Assembly: GCF_000399665.1 (NCBI RefSeq) | Contig: NZ_KB976986.1 | Location: 310,001 to 374,000 of the forward strand | Reading direction: 5' to 3' | DNA: 64,000 bases | Source: Acinetobacter calcoaceticus ANC 3811 | GTDB taxonomy: Bacteria > Pseudomonadota > Gammaproteobacteria > Pseudomonadales > Moraxellaceae | Part shown: positions 28,018 through 36,921 of the stretch, one piece after another | Numbering within the stretch: the first letter of the stretch is position 1 | Layout: each line of letters begins with the position of its first letter | The notes under the pieces: model-generated | The model's database searches: none | Told to the model about the DNA's origin: nothing | The model's input: the letters and a program-made list of their open reading frames with translations, nothing else | Position numbers and translations under genes: made by a program

Positions 28018-28152
28018 CTAGTGTGGACAAAATGCTTGGTTGAAATATTCAAATAAATCCGGTGTTTGTTTCCATAAAATTATAGAAAGCACCAAAAGCG
28101 TGACTATGATAAAAGTCATAATTGTTTTCAAAAGTAAGGCATTATGCGTCAT
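28018..28152 (-). CDS. Small membrane protein (44 residues) overlapping the end of the MFS transporter gene
   Basis: A 44-codon ORF, starting MTHNALLLKTIMTF and ending NQAFCPH. It has one strongly hydrophobic segment (about 5-27) and a short polar tail containing one Cys. AGGAGG lies 9 bases before the ATG, a near-perfect Shine-Dalgarno inside the last codons of the transporter gene. The start overlaps the transporter stop by 11 bases in another frame, which suggests translational coupling. It is too short for most gene finders. I recognise no family; it may be a small partner of the transporter. Confidence rests on the ribosome-binding site, overlap and hydrophobic profile. Confidence 0.6.
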   Translation of the reverse strand: MTHNALLLKTIMTFIIVTLLVLSIILWKQTPDLFEYFNQAFCPH

Positions 28153-29356
28153 GAATAACAGCCTCCTCATTCACAAAGAAGTGTACGATCACTCCTACTA
28201 TACTTAACGCTATAGAACATAGCCAAATTGCATTGTAATTACCTGTTAAGTCATGGTTAACACCACCAAGCCAACCGCCAAAGAAAGAACCGACTTGATG
28301 GGTGAAAAACACAATGCCACTCAGCATTGAAAGGTATTTAACACCAAACATATTTGCCACAATGCCGTTTGTGAGCGGAACAGTAGAGAGCCATAAAAGG
28401 CCCATAATGACTCCAAAAGCATATACCGTATAAGTGCTTAAAGGTAATAACAAAAAGGCAATGATCGCGATGCCACGGCTGCCGTAAAGCGCCATTAATA
28501 ATTTAGGTTTTGAGAAGCGATCTCCTAACCAGCCAGCACCATAAGTCCCAACAATGTTAAATAGTCCTACGAGTGCCAGAAACACAGTACCTGTAGCTGC
28601 ATCAAAGCCATGGTCGATTAAATAGCCGGGTAAATGTACACCTAAGAAAACAACTTGGAATCCACATACTAAAAAACCTAAAGCTAACCACCAAAAAGGT
28701 TTATGTTTTCTGGCAATATTCAGTACTTGTTTAAATGTGAGTTGAGGTTGTGCAATTGCTTTTGGAGTTTGATTGCTTGGTCCTTTTAACATCCATGCAA
28801 GGGGAATAATAAGAGCAATTAACAGCGCACTGACCATTAGGGCTGCTGACCATCCAACATTTTTGAGTAAGAGAAGGGTAGATGGCAACATAATAAACTG
28901 ACCGAAAGAACCTGCTGCGCTTGCAATCCCCATTGCCATACTTCTTTTTTCTGGTGGAGCAGCTCGACCTACCGCACTAAGTAAAACTGTAAAAGAGGTC
29001 GCTGACAAAGCTAAGCCGATAATCAATCCTAAGCTTAAATTCAAAATGAGTACACTTGAACTAAAAGCCATTAACAGTAAGCCAAGGGCGTAAAGTAATC
29101 CGCCAACAGCAACCACAATTTTACTGCCATATTTGTCTGCAATTGCACCAGTAAAAGGTTGAACGACTCCCCAGATCAGGTTTTGCATGGCTATAGCGAG
29201 ACTAAAAACATGTTGGCCCCAACCGAACTCATGGCTTATAGGTACAAGATAGAGACCGAACCCATGCCTAACACCTAAGGAAAGTGCCAAAATAAGAGCA
29301 CTACCAATCAACATGTAAATGAGAGGCTGGGAAAAGTGATTGCCAGTTTTAGTCAT
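28142..29356 (-). CDS. Major facilitator superfamily transporter
   Basis: The 404-residue protein has about 12 transmembrane segments and the MFS motif GAIADKYGSK between helices 2 and 3, with a related GWLGDRFSKPK between helices 8 and 9. RHGFGLYLVPIS in helix 1 and NGIVANMFGVKYLSML resemble oxalate/formate and monocarboxylate-type importers. The substrate cannot be assigned. The ribosome-binding site is weak, so the start could lie at the Met at residue 15. The 3' end carries the Shine-Dalgarno of a 44-codon smORF. Confidence 0.88.
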   Translation of the reverse strand: MTKTGNHFSQPLIYMLIGSALILALSLGVRHGFGLYLVPISHEFGWGQHVFSLAIAMQNLIWGVVQPFTGAIADKYGSKIVVAVGGLLYALGLLLMAFSSSVLILNLSLGLIIGLALSATSFTVLLSAVGRAAPPEKRSMAMGIASAAGSFGQFIMLPSTLLLLKNVGWSAALMVSALLIALIIPLAWMLKGPSNQTPKAIAQPQLTFKQVLNIARKHKPFWWLALGFLVCGFQVVFLGVHLPGYLIDHGFDAATGTVFLALVGLFNIVGTYGAGWLGDRFSKPKLLMALYGSRGIAIIAFLLLPLSTYTVYAFGVIMGLLWLSTVPLTNGIVANMFGVKYLSMLSGIVFFTHQVGSFFGGWLGGVNHDLTGNYNAIWLCSIALSIVGVIVHFFVNEEAVIHDA

Positions 29357-29480
29357 GATTAATGGAAAATTATAATAATGTGATCATTTATTGTAGAGGA
29401 TATATCGGGTAATGACGATATACTTGCAGAGAATATTTAAGAAGAATTAAAAAGTTCGTATTTTATGATAAGAAAATTGA

Positions 29481-29511
29481 AGAAGCAGAAATCATTTTGA
29501 TCTCTGCTTCT
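29481..29511 (-). terminator. Hairpin after narK
   Basis: AGAAGCAGA and TCTGCTTCT pair, with inner ATCA/TGAT pairing. The following minus-strand sequence is T-rich but not a clean T run. Confidence 0.55.
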
Positions 29512-29519
29512 TATAAAAA

Positions 29520-30866
29520 TTAAGCTGCGGAATTGCGTTCAAGCAATGCTTGTTCAAACAGAACTTGTTCTTTTTCTTTATGTTCAGTTGTGAAGCGAAT
29601 CAAAATTACACTACAGCCTGCGACCATAACCAAACCCCCTAAAATAAACAGGCAAGTTTGAACATCAAGTAAACCTTTAAGTAAGAAACCTGCTGCAACA
29701 GCACCAACATTACCGCCTGCACCAATAATCCCTGCAACACCACCTAATGCATTACGATCGATAAATGGTACGAGTGCATAAGTTGCTCCACATGCCATAT
29801 GTGTAAATAGTGCAAAAATAGTCATTGAAATAATTGCGAGCGCAACAGCATTCATTTGTGAGAAGACTATTAAGAATAAACCTTCACCCAAAATCATCAG
29901 TACAAGTACTTTTGTGCGACCATCTAATCCTTTCTTGAGTGCAACCTTATCGGAAATGATACCGCCCAGCGCACGAGCAAATAATGCCAGCAGACCAAAG
30001 ATTCCAGCAGTTAGCCCAGCCGTTTTTAAATCCATTTTGAACTGATCAACATAGTACATTGCTGCAACGTTATGGATAAAAATCTCAATACCGAAACTTG
30101 CGCCATACGCTAAAAATAAAATCCAGACACGATAGTTGCGAGCGGCTTGCATTAAAATGGCAGTACCACCTTTTTTACCACTCCCGACTTCAATACCTTG
30201 TGCGCGAACGTCTTTAAAGTTCCCTTGAGGGCAATCTTGAGTTAATTTCCAATAAAGAATGCCAACAATAACCATCATTATGCCGGGTACGATTAATGCC
30301 ACGCGCCATCCCATGGTTTGTTCAACACCAAACATGACAATTGCACCGAGCAATAAAGGCATTAAAGCTTGTGTTGCGCCACCACCAGCATTTCCCCAAC
30401 CAGCCGATGCTGCGTTTGCTGTCCCAACTATATTAGGAGCAAACATGACACTTGTATGGTATTGAGTAATAACGAAGCTTGCACCAATCGCACCAATAAG
30501 TAAGCGAAAGAACAGAAAAGATTCATAACTATTGGCAGCAGCTACACCAAAGACTGGAATACTGCCAACTAATAGGAGAGTGGTGTACGTAATACGTGGG
30601 CCATATTTGTCGCAGAGTGGTCCGACAATAAGCCGAACTAAAATAGTAATGGCGACAGCAGCAATATTAATATTGGCAATTTGGTCTTTTGTTAAGCCAA
30701 ACTCACCTTTAATCACAGGCATTAATGGTGCACATGCAAACCATGCAAAGAAACATACAAAGAAAGCGAGCCATGTCATGTGGAAGGCACGCATTGCTGG
30801 AGTTGAAAAACTGAATAATTTAATCTCAGTTGCTTTTTTTGCATCTAACTGGATATTTGAAGACAT
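29520..30866 (-). CDS. narK: Nitrate/nitrite transporter, NarK family
   Basis: An inner-membrane MFS nitrate importer or nitrate/nitrite exchanger, 448 residues, with about 12 transmembrane segments. It has the family nitrate signature AGWGNAGGGATQALMP (about 155-170) and a second Gly-rich copy, GVAGIIGAGGNVGAVAAG (about 372-389). Both are typical of NarK/NasA-type carriers. GGGGGA precedes the ATG. No nitrate reductase gene is in the window; an assimilatory role is likely in an Acinetobacter but is inference. A 365-base leader region without genes lies upstream. Confidence 0.9.
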   Translation of the reverse strand: MSSNIQLDAKKATEIKLFSFSTPAMRAFHMTWLAFFVCFFAWFACAPLMPVIKGEFGLTKDQIANINIAAVAITILVRLIVGPLCDKYGPRITYTTLLLVGSIPVFGVAAANSYESFLFFRLLIGAIGASFVITQYHTSVMFAPNIVGTANAASAGWGNAGGGATQALMPLLLGAIVMFGVEQTMGWRVALIVPGIMMVIVGILYWKLTQDCPQGNFKDVRAQGIEVGSGKKGGTAILMQAARNYRVWILFLAYGASFGIEIFIHNVAAMYYVDQFKMDLKTAGLTAGIFGLLALFARALGGIISDKVALKKGLDGRTKVLVLMILGEGLFLIVFSQMNAVALAIISMTIFALFTHMACGATYALVPFIDRNALGGVAGIIGAGGNVGAVAAGFLLKGLLDVQTCLFILGGLVMVAGCSVILIRFTTEHKEKEQVLFEQALLERNSAA

Positions 30867-31231
30867 ACGCCGTCCCCCTGAACTGAACGAAATTTAATTT
30901 GCATGGCAATGTATTGCCTATATGCAGACCGATCAGAGCGGACATCGTTGGCCGTCTTGGTGTATTCATTGAATCATCATTGACTCATCATGCAATGAAT
31001 AAAGCAAAGGGCGTGCCAAAAAAAGAATTTTACTAAAAAGGAAAAATTACTTTCTAATTTTATTGGATTAGTTTGTGAGGATGAATGTAAGAAAAACGAT
31101 CACGAAAATGGTTGAGTAGTAATAAGAGAATAAGAAGGTCTTTATATTTGTAGTTTTTATTAAAAATGCTCATTTTTTTAGCATTTTGATTTTAAAAGAA
31201 GCAATTTTTAGGCGAACGAAATGGATTGAAA
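30867..31231. other. Intergenic region upstream of narK
   Basis: No gene is evident. It contains an 8-base inverted repeat ATTCATTG/CAATGAAT (30964-30971 and 30993-31000) flanking two ATCATCA/TCATCATG-like repeats. A GGCAAT/ATTGCC-type hairpin lies at about 30904-30920. The narK promoter should lie here on the minus strand. I looked for an ANTAR-type double hairpin with the A1/G4 hexaloops used in nitrate control and did not find one. Confidence 0.45.
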
Positions 31232-31269
31232 GAAAGCTATAAAAACTTATACAAGTCTTTATAGCTTTC
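31232..31269 (-). terminator. Terminator-like hairpin after the OmpW-family gene
   Basis: GAAAGCTATAAA pairs with TTTATAGCTTTC, extended by an inner ACTT/AAGT stem around ATAC. It begins 13 bases past the stop. The T run is interrupted (CTTTCTTTC). Confidence 0.65.
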
Positions 31270-31281
31270 ATGGCGCAGAAG

Positions 31282-32355
31282 TTAGAAGCGGTAACCAATA
31301 CCGGCATAACCTAAAATAGGGTTAATTTCAATATCTGCTTTTGCATTGATTAATTCACCATACTTGGCATCGCTCACTGTAATGGTCGTATCTGTTTTCA
31401 AATGGGCATAGGAAACAGAGCCAACGGCATACCATTTGTCATTAAAGTCGTAAGTAAAGCCTGCGGTCGCAACAGGTGCAATTGCATCAGACGCTTCCAG
31501 TTCTACTTTAGGGTCACCAGTGCTATTTTTTCTTTCTAAAGCAGCCCCAGCTTTACCATCTTTAATATTTACGATCATATGACCAGCATTGACTAAATCT
31601 TTTTCAATCGCTGGGTTCATTTCTAATTCGCTGAAATAGGCATACATCACACCTAGACCAACATAAGGTCTAAATTTATTTACGCCAGTTTTGCCAAAGT
31701 GATATTGAAATTCAAATGCTGGTGTCCAAGCACGTGCTGAAGCGGCGCTACCATGTCCTTCAAGATCTGTAATGAAAAGATTGTTTTTAAGTTCCATAGA
31801 GCCAGCAATACCTCCCGCTGGTGTAGCAGTAGCTGAAAAAGGTGCATAAATTTTACCTTTTCCTTGCAAGTCAACTTTAGGGGGAATACCAGCTTTTAAT
31901 TCCAATGAAAAATTATCTGTAAAAAAGTAATTACTCATTAAACCTAAGGTCGTGACATCATCTGCTTCTAAGCCAGTATTCTCGGCATCCCATTGACTCA
32001 AACCTCGAACTTCAGCTGTTCCGCTTAACCAAGATGGAATTTCATCGGCACCTAATCCACCAAGAGTGTCAATAAGTTTTTCAAGCACAATATTACTATT
32101 ATCATCTGAAATATTGTCCTGAATGGTTTTGATTTTAATATCTCCAACCTTGGATTTCTCATTCTCTTTAACAGAAGTATTAATTCTGAAAGGTTGAGCT
32201 TTTCCTGTAGGCTTGACATATAAGGGACCAGCAGAGACTGAAAAACGTTTGAAGCCATCACCATCCTTTAAACTAAAATATGGAGAGGCGGCGTTAGTGA
32301 TTGTTGGCAGGGCAAAAAAGGCAGCTGTCATACAAAATAATGACTTTTTCATCAT
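31282..32355 (-). CDS. OmpW-family outer-membrane protein, enlarged
   Basis: A 357-residue beta-barrel protein with a signal peptide (about 1-22, ending TNAA) and a terminal Phe (GYRF) as expected for outer-membrane insertion. Family-like segments are AEVRGLSQ..., TLGLMSNYFFTDNFSLELKAGIPP, RPYVGLGVMYAYF, WYAVGSVSYAHL and the closing GYAGIGYRF. Classical OmpW is about 210 residues. The extra length comes from long insertions near 50-110 and near 225-275, probably surface loops. OmpW/AlkL proteins pass small hydrophobic molecules; the ligand here is unknown. GGAG lies 7 bases before the first ATG of MMKKS. Confidence 0.82.
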   Translation of the reverse strand: MMKKSLFCMTAAFFALPTITNAASPYFSLKDGDGFKRFSVSAGPLYVKPTGKAQPFRINTSVKENEKSKVGDIKIKTIQDNISDDNSNIVLEKLIDTLGGLGADEIPSWLSGTAEVRGLSQWDAENTGLEADDVTTLGLMSNYFFTDNFSLELKAGIPPKVDLQGKGKIYAPFSATATPAGGIAGSMELKNNLFITDLEGHGSAASARAWTPAFEFQYHFGKTGVNKFRPYVGLGVMYAYFSELEMNPAIEKDLVNAGHMIVNIKDGKAGAALERKNSTGDPKVELEASDAIAPVATAGFTYDFNDKWYAVGSVSYAHLKTDTTITVSDAKYGELINAKADIEINPILGYAGIGYRF

Positions 32356-32513
32356 AAAAGGACTCCATGTCCGACATTTGTTTACTGATTTTTATTGAGC
32401 CAACCATACCGCGTTTTATTAAAATGATTGTTTATTAAAAATTAATAATTGTAATTTTTTTGAAATAATTGTTTATATTTGGCAATATTTGTTAATTTTA
32501 AGTACACAATAAA

Positions 32514-32546
32514 TAATAAAAGGCTACATAAAGTAGCCTTTTATTA
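32514..32546 (-). terminator. Terminator after map
   Basis: AATAAAAGGCTAC and GTAGCCTTTTATT pair around ATAAA, 15 bases past the map stop. Confidence 0.88.
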
Positions 32547-32561
32547 AATGTAATTAAACTA

Positions 32562-33386
32562 TTAATTGAAGCGAGATAAGTCTTCTTCAGGGCGTGCAGT
32601 TAAAACTTCAATGCCCGTTTGAGTCACTAAAATAGTATGTTCATATTGAGCTGAAAGTTTATGGTCTTTCGTTACAACCGTCCATTTGTCGCCCAACAAT
32701 TTAGTTTGCCATACGCCTGCATTTACCATAGGTTCAATGGTAAAAGTCATACCAGCTTCCAGACGCATACCTGTTCCAGCTTGACCATAATGTAATACTT
32801 GAGGTTCATCATGGAAAACAGTACCAATACCGTGACCACAATATTCACGTACTACACTAAAACGCTCTGATTCAACATATTTTTGGATTGCATGGCCAAT
32901 ATCACCTAAATAAGAACCATCTCTCACAGTTGCCATGCCTCGATACATCGCTTCTTGAGCAACCTTGCATAGACGGTTAGCTAAAATAGAAGTCTCTCCG
33001 CCAACGACATACATCATATTTGTATCGCCGTGATAACCGTCTTTAATCACAGTTACATCAATATTAAGAATATCGCCGTTTTTTAATGTTTTATTTTCAG
33101 AAGGAATACCATGGCAGACAACATGGTTAACCGAAGTACAAATAGAGTGCTGAAAAGCAGGGCGTCCAGGAGCGCCACCATAGCCGACACAGGCAGGAAT
33201 AGCATGCTGTACATTTTCAATGTGATTACGGCAAATGGTATCAAGTTCAAGTGTACTTACACCTGCCTTAATATAAGGCTTGATCATCTCTAGAACTTCA
33301 GCCGCCAGTCGTCCTGCAATGCGCATTTTTTCAATTTCATCTGGAGTTTTGATTAATCGACGTGGAGCTGTATAAGTACTGTTCAT
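32562..33386 (-). CDS. map: Methionine aminopeptidase, type I
   Basis: Removes the initiator methionine from nascent proteins. The 274-residue protein has the dinuclear metal ligands: Asp in LNIDVTV (about 109), Asp in HGDTNMM, His in EYCGHGIG (about 183), and Glu in FTIEPMV and YEHTILV. VCHGIPS contains the active-site His (about 91). AGAGATC precedes the ATG. It is divergent from rpsB-tsf, the common arrangement in proteobacteria. Confidence 0.97.
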   Translation of the reverse strand: MNSTYTAPRRLIKTPDEIEKMRIAGRLAAEVLEMIKPYIKAGVSTLELDTICRNHIENVQHAIPACVGYGGAPGRPAFQHSICTSVNHVVCHGIPSENKTLKNGDILNIDVTVIKDGYHGDTNMMYVVGGETSILANRLCKVAQEAMYRGMATVRDGSYLGDIGHAIQKYVESERFSVVREYCGHGIGTVFHDEPQVLHYGQAGTGMRLEAGMTFTIEPMVNAGVWQTKLLGDKWTVVTKDHKLSAQYEHTILVTQTGIEVLTARPEEDLSRFN

Positions 33387-33501
33387 GATCTCTAAAAACT
33401 TTTGGTAATTTACAAGTGTCTATGGTATAAATAGCCGCCCATTTTATCAAATGCTTTTCGTGAATATCTTTTACGAACAATTTTGATAAATGGAGTAAAA
33501 A

Positions 33502-33560
33502 ATCCGCACATATATCGTCACATTACTCTGGGTGCCTGTAAAAGGGTGGAGAATGCGGAT
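33502..33560 (+). promoter_or_regulatory. Probable rpsB (S2) leader structure
   Basis: ATCCGCA (33502-33508) pairs with TGCGGAT (33554-33560) to close a 59-base element. It encloses CTGGGTGCC and GGGTGGAG, about 37 bases upstream of the rpsB start. Gammaproteobacterial rpsB transcripts carry an S2-controlled leader at this position. The match to that leader is by recall and position, not by alignment. Confidence 0.5.
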
Positions 33561-33596
33561 ATATGGAGGCCTAACCCAAAATTTAAGGTAAAGAAA

Positions 33597-34349
33597 ATGG
33601 CAGATTACAACGTAAGCATGCGCGACCTTCTTCAAGCAGGCGCACACTTTGGTCACCAAACTCGTTTCTGGAACCCAAAAATGCGTCAATACATTTTTGG
33701 CGCGCGCAACAAAATTCACATCATCAACCTTGAGCACACTGTTCCTGCGTTAAATGATGCTTTGAACTTCGCTAACCAATTAGCAAGCAAAAAGAACAAG
33801 GTTTTGTTCGTTGGTACAAAACGTGCTGCTTCTAACATCATCCGTGAACAAGCGCAACGTGCGGGTCAACCATATGTTGATCACCGTTGGTTAGGTGGTA
33901 TGTTGACGAACTGGAAAACTCTTCGTCAATCGATTAACCGTTTAAAAGACCTTCAAACTCAAGCTCAAGATGGTACTTTTGCTAAGCTTACTAAACGTGA
34001 AGCTTTAGAGCGTACTCGTGAGATGGAAAAACTTGAACGTGCTTTAGGCGGCGTTAAAAACATGGGTGGTTTACCTGACGCATTATTTGTAATTGACGTG
34101 GATCACGAATCAATTGCGATTAAAGAAGCTAAAAACCTTGGTATTCCAGTAATCGGTATCGTTGATACAAACTCTAACCCAGACAACGTAGACTACGTTA
34201 TTCCTGGTAATGACGATGCAATCCGTGCGGTTACACTTTATGCTTCTGCTATGGCTGATGCGATTCTTGCTGGTAAAGAATACGCTCAAACTCAAGCAAA
34301 TGCACAAGCTAAAGGCGAAGAAGCTGCTAAAGAAGCTCCAGAGGCTTAA
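33597..34349 (+). CDS. rpsB: 30S ribosomal protein S2
   Basis: The 250-residue S2 protein starts [20 protein letters not shown]. It carries the S2 signatures QTRFWNPKM and [14 protein letters not shown], and an Ala/Glu-rich C-terminal tail. The start at 33597 is set by AAGG 8 bases upstream and by family alignment; the 38-residue in-frame extension upstream is the untranslated leader. S2 binds late to the 30S subunit near protein S1. tsf follows 140 bases downstream behind an attenuator-like hairpin. Confidence 0.98.
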   Translation: MADYNVSMRDLLQAGAHFGHQTRFWNPKMRQYIFGARNKIHIINLEHTVPALNDALNFANQLASKKNKVLFVGTKRAASNIIREQAQRAGQPYVDHRWLGGMLTNWKTLRQSINRLKDLQTQAQDGTFAKLTKREALERTREMEKLERALGGVKNMGGLPDALFVIDVDHESIAIKEAKNLGIPVIGIVDTNSNPDNVDYVIPGNDDAIRAVTLYASAMADAILAGKEYAQTQANAQAKGEEAAKEAPEA

Positions 34350-34417
34350 TGCGTTTTGATGCAAAATTGTCATTTTTGCGACATGTAATGGTGGCAAATT
34401 AAGCGTCAATAAAGCGG

Positions 34418-34448
34418 AACGGTCCAGAGAACACTTTGGGCCGTTTTT
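34418..34448 (+). terminator. Attenuator-like terminator between rpsB and tsf
   Basis: AACGGTCC pairs with GGGCCGTT (one G-U pair) around a 12-base loop and runs into TTTTTGT. It lies 68 bases after rpsB and about 40 bases before tsf, so it probably sets the S2 to EF-Ts ratio. Confidence 0.75.
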
Positions 34449-34489
34449 GTTGAACAGATTCATTTTTCTACCGTATTTAGGAGAACAAC

Positions 34490-35365
34490 ATGACTGCAGT
34501 TACTGCGAGCATGGTAAAAGAATTACGTGACCGTACTGGTCTTGCAATGATGGAATGCAAAAAAGCATTAACAGAATCTAATGGTGATGTTGAATTAGCG
34601 ATTGATAACCTTCGTAAATCAGGTCAAGCAAAAGCTGCTAAAAAAGCAGGCAACATTGCTGCTGATGGTGCGATCACTATCGTTCAAGAAGGTAACAAAG
34701 CGATTCTTTTAGAAGTAAACTGTCAAACTGACTTCGTTGCTAAAGACGAAAACTTTGCTGGTTTCTCTGCTAAAGTTGCTGCTGCTGCACTTGCTGCAAA
34801 TGAAACTGATGCGACTAAAATTGCTGAATTGAAACTTGAAGATGGTGCTACTGTTGAAGAAGCACGTATTGCTCTTGTTCAAAAAATCGGTGAAAACATC
34901 CAAGTTCGTCGCGCGAAAATCGTTGAAGGCGAAAACTTGGCTATCTACAAACACGGTTTAAAAATTGGTGTTGTAGTTTCTTATACAGGTGATGCTGATA
35001 CTGGTAAAGGTATTGCAATGCACGTTGCTGCGTTCAATCCAGTTGCTGTAAATGCTGAAGCTGTTCCTGCTGACCTTATCGCTAAAGAAAAAGAAATTGC
35101 TGAAGCGAAAGCGTTAGAATCTGGTAAACCAGCTAATATCGTTGAAAAAATGGTAACTGGTTCTGTTGATAAATATTTGAACGAAGTTGCTCTTGATCGT
35201 CAAATGTATGTAATCGACAATGACAAAAAAGTTGCTGATGTATTAAAAGCAACTGGTACTACTGTTGTTAGCTTCGTACGTTTCGAAGTTGGTGAAGGTA
35301 TTGAGAAGAAAGTAGAACTTAGCTTCGCTGAAGAAGTTGCTGCTGCTCAAGCTGCTGCGAAGTAA
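34490..35365 (+). CDS. tsf: Elongation factor Ts
   Basis: The guanine-nucleotide exchange factor for EF-Tu, 291 residues. It has the N-terminal [13 protein letters not shown] motif (about 15-27) and [11 protein letters not shown] (about 80-90), both classical EF-Ts signatures. The core and C-terminal parts follow, with [11 protein letters not shown] and [23 protein letters not shown] precedes the ATG. Part of the rpsB-tsf operon; its own terminator follows. Confidence 0.98.
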   Translation: MTAVTASMVKELRDRTGLAMMECKKALTESNGDVELAIDNLRKSGQAKAAKKAGNIAADGAITIVQEGNKAILLEVNCQTDFVAKDENFAGFSAKVAAAALAANETDATKIAELKLEDGATVEEARIALVQKIGENIQVRRAKIVEGENLAIYKHGLKIGVVVSYTGDADTGKGIAMHVAAFNPVAVNAEAVPADLIAKEKEIAEAKALESGKPANIVEKMVTGSVDKYLNEVALDRQMYVIDNDKKVADVLKATGTTVVSFVRFEVGEGIEKKVELSFAEEVAAAQAAAK

Positions 35366-35379
35366 TTCGTATCACGATA

Positions 35380-35405
35380 AAAAAAGCCCCTTTGGGGCTT
35401 TTTTT
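35380..35405 (+). terminator. Terminator after tsf
   Basis: AAAAAAGCCCC and GGGGCTTTTTT around TTT, 15 bases past the stop. Confidence 0.92.
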
Positions 35406-35430
35406 ATCTCAACTAAAATGAGTGTATAAG

Positions 35431-35916
35431 ATGATAAATAAAAAAAATCTTAGTATTGGCGGTGTCATCGTTTTATTGATTGCTGCATATTTTGGTCTAG
35501 ATTTATCTGGGCATAAGCAAAATCAATCGTCATCATCAGCAATACCTGAAGCTAAGCATACTGAAACTACACTTTCAAATAATGGGGTGGATACTATAAA
35601 AGCTGCTTACGAGCAGAGACAAAGTAATGTTCAAGTGCAGGGAAGTGGTCGAGTAAAAGCAATTTTAAGAGATGATAATGATGGGTCGAGACATCAGAAA
35701 TTTATCCTTGTATTAAAAAATGGCCTTTCAATTTTAGTCGCACATAATATTGATTTAGCCCCTAAAATTTCTAATTTGAAAAAAGGTGACATGGTCGAGT
35801 TTTATGGCGAATATGAATATAACCCCAAAGGTGGTGTATTGCACTGGACGCATCGTGATCCACAAAGTCGTCATGAAAGCGGCTGGCTTAAACATGATGG
35901 ACAAATCTATCAATAA
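35431..35916 (+). CDS. DUF3465 protein with N-terminal membrane anchor or signal
   Basis: The 161-residue protein starts MINKKNLSIGG. One hydrophobic segment (about 8-25) precedes a low-complexity Ser/His/Lys linker. A C-terminal domain of about 100 residues carries GSGRVKAILRDD, LVAHNIDLAP, GDMVEFYGEYEYNPKGG, LHWTHRDP and GWLKH, the typical order of DUF3465. The domain looks like an OB-fold and is probably periplasmic. ATG 35431 is preferred over GTG 35422. Function unknown. Confidence 0.75.
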   Translation: MINKKNLSIGGVIVLLIAAYFGLDLSGHKQNQSSSSAIPEAKHTETTLSNNGVDTIKAAYEQRQSNVQVQGSGRVKAILRDDNDGSRHQKFILVLKNGLSILVAHNIDLAPKISNLKKGDMVEFYGEYEYNPKGGVLHWTHRDPQSRHESGWLKHDGQIYQ

Positions 35917-36002
35917 AGAGATTGTTTTTATAGAGCAATTTTATTCTATTCAGTTTCTTAAAACATGCTATGGTTTTTTTATTAAATAGATGAGACGTAT
36001 TT

Positions 36003-36827
36003 ATGCAGCGGGAGCAAGCCGATTATCTGCATGTGCGAGAGCTGGGCGGTTTAGAGTTACTAAAAGCACATTATCACCAAACGCAATTTTCGAAGCATAC
36101 CCATGAAGGTTATTGTATCGGTGTGATTGAAGAGGGAGCACAGTCTTTTTTTAGAACGGGCCAGCTGCATGTAGCTCCAAAAGGCGATATTATTTTAGTA
36201 AATGCTGACGAAATTCATACGGGTTCATCTGCTGTTGAGTCGGGGTGGCGATATCGAGCGATTTACCCCACACCTGAAATGTTGGCAGAAGTTAGTCAAG
36301 ATTTTTTTGAAAATTCACGTGGGGCACCGTGGTTTCCTCAGGCTGTCATTCGTGACTTGGGTTTGGCTCAACAACTTTGTTTACTCTTTGATTTATTAGA
36401 ACAAAAAGATAATTTTCTACTTAAAGAAACAATGTATTTATCGACTTTAGCCTGTTTAATGAAGCGACATAGTAAATCAAATCATACTTTTTGTGAGTTG
36501 CCAGAAGCATATTCAAAAATATTAAGAGTTAAAGAATTATTAATAGAAATGCCTGAAACGAATTTTTCTTTGCAAGATCTGGCTGATATGGTGGGTCTAA
36601 GCGCATGGCATTTCTTAAGACAATTTAAAAAATATGTGGGTTTGCCACCACATGCTTGGCTTGTTCAAGCACGCCTACAGAAAGCAAGACAATTATTAAA
36701 ACAGGGTAACCAAATTGCGATGGTGGCACAGCAATGTGGCTTTTCTGATCAAAGCCATTTCAATCGTCACTTTAAAAAAGCCATGGGAGTGACGCCCACT
36801 CAATATGTAGCTAGTCTAAATAACTAA
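36003..36827 (+). CDS. AraC-family transcriptional regulator
   Basis: The 274-residue regulator has an N-terminal cupin sensing domain (about 15-110, with HTHEGYCIGVIEEG and the DEIHTG turn). The two-helix-turn-helix AraC domain (about 175-270) has LADMVGLSAWHFLRQFKKYVG and IAMVAQQCGFSDQSHFNRHFKK. This N-terminal type is common in regulators placed next to amino-acid exporters. azlCD lies 94 bases downstream on the same strand, so it probably controls that exporter. The inducer is unknown. Confidence 0.88.
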   Translation: MQREQADYLHVRELGGLELLKAHYHQTQFSKHTHEGYCIGVIEEGAQSFFRTGQLHVAPKGDIILVNADEIHTGSSAVESGWRYRAIYPTPEMLAEVSQDFFENSRGAPWFPQAVIRDLGLAQQLCLLFDLLEQKDNFLLKETMYLSTLACLMKRHSKSNHTFCELPEAYSKILRVKELLIEMPETNFSLQDLADMVGLSAWHFLRQFKKYVGLPPHAWLVQARLQKARQLLKQGNQIAMVAQQCGFSDQSHFNRHFKKAMGVTPTQYVASLNN

Positions 36828-36921
36828 ATTATTAAAAATTTATTTACAGCAATTTTATTCAATATAAATCATCTCTCATTGAGCATTTTATAAAGAGGTC
36901 TCTTATATTGGGTTTGTATAT

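Noticed and set aside
30867..30960. ANTAR-type double-hairpin RNA before narK
   Set aside because: The hairpins present have hexaloops without G at position 4, and only one stem is convincing.
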